This document shows, piece by piece, positions 1 to 9,170 of a stretch of DNA of 64,000 bases. The stretch comes from Streptomyces beigongshangae. GTDB taxonomy: Bacteria > Actinomycetota > Actinomycetes > Streptomycetales > Streptomycetaceae. A model generated the notes under the pieces. The model saw only the letters and a list, made by a program, of their open reading frames with translations. It did not search any database and was not told the DNA's origin. A program made the translations under genes and the position numbers. The stretch lies in the NCBI RefSeq assembly GCF_019710745.1, contig NZ_JAHKJW010000039.1, forward strand, positions 1 through 64,000. The letters are read 5' to 3'. The stretch's first letter is position 1, and every line of letters starts with the position of its first letter.

Positions 1-183
1 CGCGACCCCTACGCCCGGCTCGCCCGCGGCTGCCGTCCGCGCGGCTGCCGGGCGCCCGCGCGGCGCGTGCGCGGACGGCGGGTGCGGTACGTCATCGGGG
101 ACGAGCCCGGCCAGGTGAACGGCATGCGATGGCGCCGGCGCGCACGCGCCGCCGCCACCGGTGGGCTCCGCCCCGTTCGCTGA
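1..183 (+). CDS. trpM: TrpM-like small basic protein (3' part)
   Basis: The open frame enters from the window edge and stops with TGA at 181-183, leaving 60 visible residues. They are very Arg/Cys-rich, with RGCRPRGCR near the start, followed by VRYVIGDEPGQVNGMRWRR. This matches what I recall of TrpM, the roughly 63-residue protein encoded just before trpB in Streptomyces and reported to modulate tryptophan synthesis and development. No enzymatic motif is visible. The next gene in the same direction is trpB, 185 nt downstream. That gap is rich in short inverted repeats and has no clear promoter. The start codon lies outside the window. Function here is inferred from position and composition. 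Confidence 0.72.
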   Translation, partial: RDPYARLARGCRPRGCRAPARRVRGRRVRYVIGDEPGQVNGMRWRRRARAAATGGLRPVR

Positions 184-368
184 GGGCGCGGCCCGGTCCG
201 GCACCGCGGACCACCGCCCCACGGCCCTCCGCCGTCGCGGCGGACGGTGGTGCGCACCCCGGTGGACCACCGGTGGGCCCGGCGCGGCGCGTGCGTGATC
301 CCCGTCCGACCCGTGACCGTCATCCGACCTGTAGACCGGGGCAGTCCGTGCCCCTGCGAGGTGTCCGC

Positions 369-1657
<1,289 letters not shown>

Positions 1658-1661
<4 letters not shown>

Positions 1662-2473
1662 GCGGCAACGTCGAACTGCTGAACGACACCCTCGCCGGTG
1701 CGAAGGCGGAAGGGAGGTCCGCCCTCATCGCGTACCTCCCGGCCGGCTTCCCGACCGTCGACGGCGGGATCGCGGCCGTCAAGGCCGTCTTCGAGGGCGG
1801 CGCGGACGTCGTCGAGGTGGGGCTGCCGCACAGCGACCCCGTCCTCGACGGCCCGGTCATCCAGACCGCCGACGACATCGCCCTGCGCGGCGGCGTCCGG
1901 ATCGCCGACGTGATGCGCACGGTCCGCGAGGCGTACGAGGCCACCGGCAAGCCCGTCCTCGTGATGACCTACTGGAACCCGATCGACCGCTACGGCGTCG
2001 AGCGCTTCACCGCCGAACTCGCCGAGGCGGGCGGCGCCGGGTGCATCCTGCCCGACCTCCCCGTGCAGGAGTCGGCGCTGTGGCGGGAGCACGCCGGGAA
2101 GCACGGCCTCGCGACCGTCTTCGTCGTCGCCCCCAGCAGCAGGGACGCCCGGCTCGCCGAGATCACCGCGGCGGGTTCCGGCTTCGTGTACGCGGCCTCG
2201 CTGATGGGCGTCACCGGCACCCGCGAGTCCGTGGGCGACCAGGCGCAGGACCTCGTCCGGCGCACCAGGGCCACCACCGACCTCCCGGTCTGCGTCGGCC
2301 TCGGCGTCTCCGACGCCGCACAGGCGCGCGAGGTGGCGGGCTTCGCCGACGGCGTCATCGTCGGCTCGGCCTTCGTGAAGCTGATGCTGGACGCCCCCGA
2401 CGGGGCCGCGGGCCTGGACGCCGTACGCGCCCTCGCCGCCGACCTCGCGAAGGGCGTGCGCGGTACGGGATGA
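1658..2473 (+). CDS. trpA: Tryptophan synthase alpha subunit
   Basis: This 271-residue TIM-barrel subunit cleaves indole-3-glycerol phosphate to indole and passes it through the tunnel to TrpB. The two catalytic acids are in place: E53 in VVEVGLP and D64 in PVLDGPVIQ. The phosphate-binding C-terminal strand reads GVIVGSAFVK. The ATG overlaps the trpB stop by 4 nt, so it is the second gene of a coupled pair. It is followed within about 80 nt by the gene for a DsbA-like protein, which may be read from the same transcript. Confidence 0.97.
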
Positions 2474-2551
2474 CGGACGGCCCGCTCACTCGAACGGGTG
2501 GACCTGGGGCCGGGGAGGCGCGGTGCGCCTCCCCGGTTCGTTCTGCGGGAT

Positions 2552-3325
2552 GTGAGCGAGAAGAACCGTGAGGGAAAGCGCACCGCCCGCGAGCGGCTGG
2601 CGGAAGAGCGAGACAGGCAGAGGTCGGCGGACAAGCGGCGCCGGGCGCTGGTCGTGGGCGGGGCGGTCACCGGCGTGCTGGCCCTGGCCGCGGTGATCGG
2701 CGTCCTGGCCGCGAACGCGGGCGACGGCGAGGGGGACACCGCGGGCCCGCTGACGGCCCCCTCGGGGGCCGGCGGCGAGGACAGCCTCGCCATCCCCGTC
2801 GGCGAGGAGAGCGCGAAGTCGACGCTCACCGTCTGGGAGGACTTCCGCTGCCCGGCCTGCAAGGGCTTCGAGGACGGCTACCGCTCGGTGATCCACGAGC
2901 TGACGGCCGCCGGACAGCTGAGGACCGAGTACCACCTGGCGACCCTGATCGACGGGAACATGGGAGGCAGCGGCTCCCTGCACGCCGCCAACGCCGCGGC
3001 GTGCGCCCAGGACGCCGGGAAGTTCCCCGCCTACCACGACGTGCTGTTCCAGAACCAGCCCGCCGAGACGGACGACGCGTACGCGAGGAACAGCAGGCTG
3101 ATCGAGCTGGCCGGCAAGGTCGGCGGGCTCGCCACCGGCACCTTCGAGAAGTGCGTCGAGGACGGTACGCACAACAGCTGGGTCGCCAAGTCCCACAAGG
3201 CGTTCCAGGGCGGCGGCTTCAGCGGCACGCCGACGGTCCTGCTGAACGGGAAGAACATCTACGAGGACCGGACGATGACCCCGGCCAAGCTGAAGCAGCT
3301 GGTGCGGCGGGCCGCCGAGGCGTGA
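2552..3325 (+). CDS. Membrane-anchored DsbA-like thiol oxidoreductase
   Basis: This is a 257-residue protein with a Lys/Arg-rich cytoplasmic N-terminus, one membrane segment at about residues 32-54 and an extracytoplasmic thioredoxin-fold domain of the DsbA/Thioredoxin_4 type. The active-site CPAC is at residues 100-103, and the cis-Pro loop is GFSGTPTVLLNG. The family forms disulfides in exported proteins. I start it at GTG 2552 (MSEKNREGKRTARERL). The ribosome site there is short and close (GCGGGA), but no better in-frame start exists. It lies between trpA and lgt, a common Streptomyces arrangement with no obvious pathway link. Its redox partner, such as VKOR, is not in the window. Confidence 0.85.
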   Translation: MSEKNREGKRTARERLAEERDRQRSADKRRRALVVGGAVTGVLALAAVIGVLAANAGDGEGDTAGPLTAPSGAGGEDSLAIPVGEESAKSTLTVWEDFRCPACKGFEDGYRSVIHELTAAGQLRTEYHLATLIDGNMGGSGSLHAANAAACAQDAGKFPAYHDVLFQNQPAETDDAYARNSRLIELAGKVGGLATGTFEKCVEDGTHNSWVAKSHKAFQGGGFSGTPTVLLNGKNIYEDRTMTPAKLKQLVRRAAEA

Positions 3326-3367
3326 CCGGGGACCGACCGGTCCCGTCGGTGGAAAGGGGGTGTCACG

Positions 3368-3396
3368 GGGGCCGCCCGTGGCACCGCGGCGGCCCC
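3368..3396 (+). terminator. Hairpin after the DsbA-like gene
   Basis: A 9-bp perfect stem (GGGGCCGCC / GGCGGCCCC) with an 11-nt loop sits 43 nt after the DsbA-like stop. A smaller 6-bp stem lies at 3329-3344. There is no T tract, which is usual for high-GC actinobacteria. It could end the trp-dsbA transcript before lgt. Confidence 0.4.
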
Positions 3397-3439
3397 GCCG
3401 GTCCCACCGGTCTCGTTATGGACCCGTAGCCGGAGCGGG

Positions 3440-3470
3440 TTGCCGTACGTGCGCCCCGGCAGGGTAGCGT
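3440..3470 (+). promoter_or_regulatory. Possible lgt promoter
   Basis: A TTGCCG box (3440-3445) and a TAGCGT box (3465-3470) are separated by 19 nt. The -10 element ends 10 nt before ATG 3481, so the lgt transcript would have almost no leader. The spacing is slightly long, so this is a candidate only. Confidence 0.35.
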
Positions 3471-3480
3471 CGTGTCCGCC

Positions 3481-4449
3481 ATGGAACTTGCCTATATCCC
3501 CAGCCCCTCGCGCGGAGTGCTGCACCTCGGCCCCATTCCGCTGCGCGGCTACGCGTTCTGCATCATCATCGGCGTCTTCGTGGCCGTCTGGCTCGGCAAC
3601 AGGCGGTGGATCGCGCGCGGCGGCCGACCGGGCACCGTGGCGGACATCGCCGTGTGGGCCGTGCCGTTCGGCCTCGTCGGCGGGCGGCTGTACCACGTCG
3701 TCACCGACTACCAGCTGTACTTCAGCGAGGGCCAGGACTGGGTCGACGCCTTCAAGATCTGGGAGGGCGGCCTCGGTATCTGGGGGGCCATCGCGGTGGG
3801 TGCGGTCGGCGCCTGGATCGGCTGCCGCCGCCGTGGCATCCCGCTGCCGGCCTGGGCCGACGCCCTCGCCCCCGGCATCGTCCTCGCGCAGGCCATCGGC
3901 CGCTGGGGCAACTGGTTCAACCAGGAGCTGTACGGGCGCGAGACCGACCTGCCCTGGGCGCTGCACATCACGTCCGTGACGGACGGCCGTGAGCCGGGCT
4001 ACTACCACCCGACGTTCCTGTACGAGTCGCTGTGGTGCGTCGGTGTCGCGGTCCTCGTCATCTGGGCCGACCGCCGCTTCAGGCTCGGTCACGGGCGGGC
4101 CTTCGCGCTGTACGTCGCGGCGTACTGCGTGGGCCGCTTCTGGATCGAGTACATGCGTGTCGACGAGGCGCACGAGTTCCTCGGCCTGCGTCTGAACAAC
4201 TGGACCGCGATCGTGGTCTTCCTGCTCGCCGTGGTCTACATCGTGCTGTCGGCGCGGCGCAGGCCGGGCCGCGAGGAGGTCGTCGAACCGGCCGCCCCGG
4301 ACGGGGACGCCGGCTCCGACCCCGACTCCGCCTCCGCCTCCGCCGAGGAGAAGAAGGAGACCGGGAAGGAAGACGCGGCCAAGGACGAGGCAGTGGCCAA
4401 GGACGAGGCAGAAGCCAAGGACGAGGCCGGGTCGGCCAAGAAGTCCTGA
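3481..4449 (+). CDS. lgt: Prolipoprotein diacylglyceryl transferase
   Basis: This integral membrane enzyme moves diacylglyceryl from phosphatidylglycerol to the lipobox cysteine of prelipoproteins, the first step of lipoprotein maturation. Several such substrates are in this window: csn, livK and the 53.1-53.5 kb gene. The signature GRWGNWFNQELYGRET is present and about seven hydrophobic helices are visible. Length is 322 residues from ATG 3481. A GTG at 3472 is also possible and sits better behind AGGG. The last 50 or so residues are an acidic/Lys tail with a threefold AKDEA repeat (18-bp units in the DNA) that is not part of the Lgt fold and is probably disordered in the cytoplasm. Confidence 0.95.
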   Translation: MELAYIPSPSRGVLHLGPIPLRGYAFCIIIGVFVAVWLGNRRWIARGGRPGTVADIAVWAVPFGLVGGRLYHVVTDYQLYFSEGQDWVDAFKIWEGGLGIWGAIAVGAVGAWIGCRRRGIPLPAWADALAPGIVLAQAIGRWGNWFNQELYGRETDLPWALHITSVTDGREPGYYHPTFLYESLWCVGVAVLVIWADRRFRLGHGRAFALYVAAYCVGRFWIEYMRVDEAHEFLGLRLNNWTAIVVFLLAVVYIVLSARRRPGREEVVEPAAPDGDAGSDPDSASASAEEKKETGKEDAAKDEAVAKDEAEAKDEAGSAKKS

Positions 4450-4456
4450 TCCGCAC

Positions 4457-4506
4457 GCAGGTGAAAGGGGGCGCCCCGAGAATTCGGGGCGCCCCCTTTC
4501 ACCTGC
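4457..4506. terminator. Bidirectional 23-bp perfect hairpin
   Basis: The left arm (4457-4479) and right arm (4484-4506) are perfectly complementary over 23 bp with a 4-nt loop GAAT. It separates the convergent lgt and citE-like genes and includes the last codon and stop of the citE-like gene, so it must terminate transcripts from both sides. Confidence 0.85.
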
Positions 4507-5383
4507 CCACCACCCCCCGCGTGCGGCGGGCCAGCGCCAGTGTGCGGTGGGCCCCCGCCACCACCGCCGGATCGACGAAGCGGCCGTCGGGCAGGGCCTG
4601 GGCACCGGGGCGGGCGGCCGCCGCCCCGACGACCGACTCGGCCCTCTCGATCTCCTCCGGGGTCGGCAGGTAGGCGGCCTCGATCACGGGGAGCTGACGG
4701 GGGTGGATCGCCGCGCGCCCGACGAACCCCAGGGCGCGGCCGCGGGCGCAGGACGCGGCCAGCCCGGCCAGGTCGCACACGTCGGGGTGCACGGACTGGG
4801 ACGGCGGGGCGAGGCCGGCGGCCCGGGACGCCGGGACCACCCGGGAGCGCGGCCAGTCCAGGCCCGTGTCGTCGCGCACGCCGAGGTCGGCACGGAGGTC
4901 GGCCTCGCCGAGCGCGATGCCGCGCAGGGCGGGGTGGGCCGTGGCGATGGCGTAGGCGTGCTCGACGGCCAGGGCCGACTCCAGGAGGGCGTACAGGGGC
5001 AGGCCCGGAGCGCCGGCCGCCGTGCGGCGGACCCGGGCGGGGGAGGAGACCTTCGGCAGGCGCAGCCCCGAGAGGGCCGGGAGCCCGGCGAGGACGCGGA
5101 GGTCGGCCGCGGACTCCGGGGTGCCCGGGGCGTTGACGCGGACGTGGACCGGGACCGGGGGCCGTTCGGAGAGGAGGTCCGCGGTGGCGGCACGGGCGTA
5201 CCCCTTGCGGTCGGGGGCGACCGCGTCCTCCAGGTCGACGACGACCACGTCGGCACCGGCGGCCAGGGCCTTCGCCATCGTCCCGGGGCGGTCGCCCGGG
5301 ACGTACAGCCAGGTGAGGGGGAGGACAGGTGCCAGGTCGACGGGACCCGCGGTCCCGGTGACGTCGGTGGCCCGCGGCGTCAC
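4499..5383 (-). CDS. HpcH/HpaI (CitE-like) CoA-ester lyase
   Basis: A 294-residue TIM-barrel protein of the citrate lyase beta / malyl-CoA lyase family. It shows WLYVPGDRPGTMAKALAAGA at the start, the Mg-binding region VVVDLEDAVAPDRKGYAR, and later LGEADLRADLG and RAAIHPRQLPVIEAA. These enzymes cleave or form C-C bonds in 3-hydroxyacyl-CoA esters such as malyl-CoA or citramalyl-CoA. No CitD/CitF partners are nearby, so this is not a citrate lyase complex. The GTG start at 5383 overlaps the stop of the CoA-transferase gene (GTGA), making it the last gene of a six-gene operon. The logical substrate is a CoA ester made by that transferase; the exact compound is unknown. Confidence 0.85.
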   Translation of the reverse strand: MTPRATDVTGTAGPVDLAPVLPLTWLYVPGDRPGTMAKALAAGADVVVVDLEDAVAPDRKGYARAATADLLSERPPVPVHVRVNAPGTPESAADLRVLAGLPALSGLRLPKVSSPARVRRTAAGAPGLPLYALLESALAVEHAYAIATAHPALRGIALGEADLRADLGVRDDTGLDWPRSRVVPASRAAGLAPPSQSVHPDVCDLAGLAASCARGRALGFVGRAAIHPRQLPVIEAAYLPTPEEIERAESVVGAAAARPGAQALPDGRFVDPAVVAGAHRTLALARRTRGVVGR

Positions 5384-6588
5384 AGGGCGCCCTCCGCCCG
5401 GAGCTTGGCGATGTCGCCGTCCGTCAGGCCGAGTTCGGTGAGGACCGCGTCCGTGTCGGCGCCGTGCGGCCGGCCGGCCCAGCGGATCGCGCCGGGGGTG
5501 TCGGTGAGGCGGAAGAGGACGTTCTGCATGCGCAGCGGGCCCAGTTCGGGGTCCTCCACGGTGGTGATCGTGCCGAGGGCCGCGTACTGCGGGTCCGTCA
5601 TGACGTCGCGCACGTCCTGGACGGGGGCCACCGCCGCCTCCGCCTTCTCGAAGGCGTCGACGACGTCGGCGCGGGAGTGACGGGCGATCCAGGTGCCGAC
5701 GGCCTCGTCGAGGACGTCGGTGTGGCGGGCCCGGTCCGCGCCCGTGGCGAACCACGGTTCGGTGACCAGGTCGGGGCGGCCCACCAGGCGCATCACGCGT
5801 TCGGCGACCGACTGGGCGGACGTGGAGACGGCGACCCAGGACCCGTCGGCGGTGCGGTAGGTGTTGCGCGGCGCGTTGTTCCGGGAGCGGTTCCCGGTGC
5901 GGGGCTGTACATGGCCCAGCTGGTCGTACCAGAGCGGCTGCGGGCCGAGGACCGTGAGGATCGGCTCGATGATCGCCATGTCCACGACCTGCCCGCGGCC
6001 CGTGCGGTCGCGGGCCGCCAGCGCCGTCATCACCGCGTACGCCGTGGCCAGGCCCGCGATGGAGTCGGCGAGGCCGAAGGGCGGCAGGGTCGGCGGGGCG
6101 TCCGCCTCGCCGGTCATCGCGGCGAACCCGCTCATCGCCTCGGCGAGCGTGCCGAACCCGGGGCGGCGGGCGTACGGGCCGAACTGGCCGAAGCCGGTGA
6201 CGCGGGCGAGGACGAGCCGGGGGTTCACGGCCGACAGCTCCGCCCAGCCGAGGTCCCACTTCTCCAGCGTCCCGGGCCGGAAGTTCTCGACGACCACGTC
6301 GGCGGAGGCGGCGAGGCGCAGCAGGGTGTCGCGGCCGCCGTGCGTGGCGAGGTCCAGGGTCATGGTGCGCTTGTTGCGGCCGAGGAGTTTCCACCAGAGG
6401 CCGATGCCGTCCTTCGACGGGCCGTGGCCGCGGGAGGGGTCGGGCCGGCGGGGGTGCTCGACCTTGACGACCTCCGCGCCGAAGTCGCCGAGCATCGTGG
6501 CGGCGAGCGGACCGGCGAAGAGGGTCGCGAGGTCGAGGACGCGCAGACCGTCGAGGGGACGGGGCGTGGTCGCGGTGGCGGGGGTCAT
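5380..6588 (-). CDS. Class III (CaiB/BaiF) CoA-transferase
   Basis: A 402-residue member of the formyl-CoA / carnitine CoA-transferase family, which moves CoA between carboxylic acids. The N-terminus LDGLRVLDLATLFAGPLAA followed by LGDFGAEVVKVEHP is typical, as are LDLATHGGRDTLLRL and ADVVVENFRPGTLEKWDLG. The family's catalytic Asp is expected in the latter part of the first half and was not individually assigned. ATG 6588 overlaps the stop of the preceding ADP-ribosylglycohydrolase gene by 4 nt, and its own stop overlaps the next gene. Coupling to four ADP-ribosylglycohydrolase genes is unusual and suggests one shared metabolic task, which I cannot name. Confidence 0.9.
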   Translation of the reverse strand: MTPATATTPRPLDGLRVLDLATLFAGPLAATMLGDFGAEVVKVEHPRRPDPSRGHGPSKDGIGLWWKLLGRNKRTMTLDLATHGGRDTLLRLAASADVVVENFRPGTLEKWDLGWAELSAVNPRLVLARVTGFGQFGPYARRPGFGTLAEAMSGFAAMTGEADAPPTLPPFGLADSIAGLATAYAVMTALAARDRTGRGQVVDMAIIEPILTVLGPQPLWYDQLGHVQPRTGNRSRNNAPRNTYRTADGSWVAVSTSAQSVAERVMRLVGRPDLVTEPWFATGADRARHTDVLDEAVGTWIARHSRADVVDAFEKAEAAVAPVQDVRDVMTDPQYAALGTITTVEDPELGPLRMQNVLFRLTDTPGAIRWAGRPHGADTDAVLTELGLTDGDIAKLRAEGAL

Positions 6589-8015
6589 GGGTGCGGGGCC
6601 TCCGGGTGGCTCGGGCGCGCTGCCCGCGCGGTGTCCGTCGGGGCGGGCGGCCGGGCCGCCAGCCGGGCTGTCAGCTGGGCGAGGGTGTCGAAGCCGATGC
6701 CGTCGAAGTCGCCGACGGAGGTGGCCAGGCGGTTCTTGAGGGGGGCCGTCCAGCGGGCCGGCAGCGCCTGCGGGCCGCCCGCGAGCAGGCCCGCGATCGA
6801 GCCGGCCGTCGCGCCGTTCGAGTCGGTGTCCCAGCCGCCCGACACCGCGCGGCAGACGGAGGCCGAGAAGTCCCCGTCGGCGTGGGTGAGGGCGGCGGCG
6901 AGCAGCGCCGTGTTGGGGACGGCGTGCACCCAGTGGTACGAGGCGTGGGTGGCGTGCAGCTCGTCCACGACCCGGTCGAAGTCGTGGTGGACGCGGGCCA
7001 GCCGCACGGCGTGGCGGACGGCGCGGGCCAGGCGGGAGCCGGGGGGCACCACGGTGAGCCCCGTACGCAGACAGGTGTGGACGTCGCTCGCGCCGGTGGC
7101 CGCCTCGGCGATGGCGGCCGCCGCGAACATCGCCGCGTGGACGCCGTTGGCGGTGTGGGTGAGGACGGCGTCGCGGTGGGCCTGTTCCGCGGCGGCGCCG
7201 GGGGCGCCGGGGTTGGTCCAGCCGTGCACGTCCGCGCGGATCAGGGCGCCGATCCACTCGCGGAACGGGTTGCGCCGGCGGGCCGTGTGCGGGGGTTCGA
7301 CGCCGTCGAGGAGGTTGCGGTAGGCGACGCGCTCCGCGGTGAACGTACGGCCCGCGGGGAGTTCGTCCAGCCAGAGGCGGGCCACGTCCGCGGTGCTGAA
7401 GCGCCTGCCGTGGCGTTGCAGCAGCAACAGGTTCAGCAGCGGGTAGTCGAGGTCGTCGTCCTCCGGCATGCCGTCGATGTTCTCGGCGAGGGAGGTGGCG
7501 GCGGAGCGGCGGTTCCAGGGGAACTCGGCCTTCAGCGCGGGGGGCAGGCCCCGTTCCGTGAACCAGGTGGTGAGGGGCCAGTTGCCGGTGGCGCGGGCGA
7601 GCCGGCGGATACCGGTCAGGGGGAGCTTCTCCACCGGTTTGCCGAGGAGGCAGCCCGCTGCCCTGCCCAGCCAGGCCGCCTCCAGGCGGGGGCGGGAGAC
7701 GGTGGGGGCCGGGCCCCCGGCCGGGGCGGGCCAGCCGGGGCACCGGGCCTTGATCGCGGGCAGGGAGGTCGGCTCGTCGTCGGCGAGCGCGCTGGGGAGG
7801 TCGGCCAGTTCGTCCAGGAGGTCCCGGGCCAGGGAGCGCAGGTAGGGGGAGACCGGGGCGGGGGACGCGCCCGCGCGCGGGGGAGCGGGCGGGCCGCCCG
7901 CCGCCCGCCAGCGGGCCTCGACGGCCGACGGTTCGCGGCCGTCCTGCCGGGCCTGGCGCAGTTCGTGGCCGAGCAGGTCCTCGGGCTGGACCCAGGTCAG
8001 GCGCAGGGAGGTCAT
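6585..8015 (-). CDS. ADP-ribosylglycohydrolase family protein (paralogue D)
   Basis: A 476-residue member of the ADP-ribosyl-(dinitrogen reductase) hydrolase superfamily, which uses two divalent metal ions to cut N- or O-glycosidic bonds to ribose. An N-terminal extension of about 105 residues, Pro/Ala-rich in its middle, precedes the fold. The fold begins LEAAWLGRAAGCLLGKPVEK, has the acidic metal-binding stretch MPEDDDLDYPLLNLLLL and the C-terminal GGWDTDSNGATAGSIAGLL, so the metal ligands look intact. It belongs to a different subfamily from A and C: longer, with EDDD instead of TDDT. Fourth gene of the operon; its start overlaps gene C's stop by 4 nt. Confidence 0.87.
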   Translation of the reverse strand: MTSLRLTWVQPEDLLGHELRQARQDGREPSAVEARWRAAGGPPAPPRAGASPAPVSPYLRSLARDLLDELADLPSALADDEPTSLPAIKARCPGWPAPAGGPAPTVSRPRLEAAWLGRAAGCLLGKPVEKLPLTGIRRLARATGNWPLTTWFTERGLPPALKAEFPWNRRSAATSLAENIDGMPEDDDLDYPLLNLLLLQRHGRRFSTADVARLWLDELPAGRTFTAERVAYRNLLDGVEPPHTARRRNPFREWIGALIRADVHGWTNPGAPGAAAEQAHRDAVLTHTANGVHAAMFAAAAIAEAATGASDVHTCLRTGLTVVPPGSRLARAVRHAVRLARVHHDFDRVVDELHATHASYHWVHAVPNTALLAAALTHADGDFSASVCRAVSGGWDTDSNGATAGSIAGLLAGGPQALPARWTAPLKNRLATSVGDFDGIGFDTLAQLTARLAARPPAPTDTARAARPSHPEAPHP

Positions 8016-9163
8016 GACAGCTCCGCGTACGCCGTCTCGTGGGCGCGGCGGCGGGCGACGTCGCGGGCGAAGATCTCACGGGCCACCTCCGTGAGGGTCC
8101 GCGCGGGGGCCCGCAGGTCCAGGCGGCTGGCCTCCGCGACCGTCTTGGCCCAGCCGGCCGGGATCTCCGAGCCCAGGGCGCCCGCGAGGGCACCGGCCAT
8201 CGTGGCGGTGGAGTCGCAGTCGCGGCCGTAGTTCACCGCGCCCAGTACCGCGTGCCGGTGGTCGCCGCGGGCGATCAGCAGCATGCCGAGGGCCACCGGG
8301 AGTTCTTCGACGGAGTGGATGCGCGAGGGGCGGCGGGCGCCCAGGGACGGGTTGCGGTAGTCCGCGCCGACCGTGTCGTAGGGGGCGATCGCCTCCCGCA
8401 GCGGGCGCAGCGCCGACTCGAAGTCCGTGTACCGGGCGGCCGTGTCGCAGACCGTCTCGATCGCGGCCCGTGTGCCGTCCTTCGCCACGGCGAGGCAGGC
8501 CCCGACCACCGAGTCGGGGGTGGCGCCGGGGGCGCAGGCCGCCGCCACGCCCGCCGCGAAGACACCGGCCGCCTCACGTCCGTACGACGACTGGTGGGCA
8601 CCCGCGACGTCCAGGGCCTCGGCGTACGCGCCCGCCGGGTTCGCCGCGTTGACCAGGCCGACCGGGGCCATGTACATGGCGGCACCGCAGTTGACGATGT
8701 TGCCGGTGCCGGCCTCGCGGGGGTCCACGTGACCGTAGTGGAGCCGGGCCACCAGCCACTTCTCGGCGAGGAAGATCCGCTGGAGGGGCAGGGCCTCCGC
8801 CTCCAGTTCCGGGATCCAGCGGGGCGTCGTCATCAGGTCCGGCACCAGGTGCCCGGCGACGGCGTGGGCGTCGAGGTGGTCGCGGACCGTCGCGTACACC
8901 CGTACCAGCGCGTGGGTCATCAGGGTGTCGTCGGTGACGTGTCCGTCGCCCTTGTGGTACGGGGCGAGGGGGCGTGCCGTGCGCCATTCGTCGCCGTGCC
9001 AGGGGCCGACGACACCGTGGACGCGTCCGCCGTGCCGCTCGACGATCTGGTCGGGGGACCAGCCCTCCACCGGGCCGCCGAGCGCGTCGCCGACGGCGGC
9101 CCCGACGAGGGCTCCCGCGATGCGTTCGTCGAGGGTGCCCGTTCCTTCGCTTTTGTTCACCAT
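8012..9163 (-). CDS. ADP-ribosylglycohydrolase family protein (paralogue C)
   Basis: A 383-residue protein of the DraG/ARH superfamily. The N-terminal motif is GAAVGDALGGPVEG, the first metal-binding motif is VTDDTLM and the second is NYGRDCDSTATMAGALAGALG. All expected acidic ligands are therefore present, with Ser in the place often held by Thr. The ATG at 9163 lies 7 nt after the stop of paralogue B, and its stop overlaps the start of paralogue D. The substrate may be an ADP-ribosylated protein, or a small N-riboside or ADP-ribosyl metabolite. The family alone does not decide. Confidence 0.88.
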   Translation of the reverse strand: MVNKSEGTGTLDERIAGALVGAAVGDALGGPVEGWSPDQIVERHGGRVHGVVGPWHGDEWRTARPLAPYHKGDGHVTDDTLMTHALVRVYATVRDHLDAHAVAGHLVPDLMTTPRWIPELEAEALPLQRIFLAEKWLVARLHYGHVDPREAGTGNIVNCGAAMYMAPVGLVNAANPAGAYAEALDVAGAHQSSYGREAAGVFAAGVAAACAPGATPDSVVGACLAVAKDGTRAAIETVCDTAARYTDFESALRPLREAIAPYDTVGADYRNPSLGARRPSRIHSVEELPVALGMLLIARGDHRHAVLGAVNYGRDCDSTATMAGALAGALGSEIPAGWAKTVAEASRLDLRAPARTLTEVAREIFARDVARRRAHETAYAELS

Positions 9164-9170
9164 GTCCGGA

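Noticed and set aside
129..368. N-terminal extension of trpB to 129
   Set aside because: It would add 80 Arg/Pro-rich residues overlapping trpM. The ATG at 369 has a ribosome site and the family N-terminus.
4499..5383. Citrate lyase complex subunit
   Set aside because: No citC, citD, citF, citX or citG genes are adjacent; stand-alone CitE-like lyases are common in actinobacteria.
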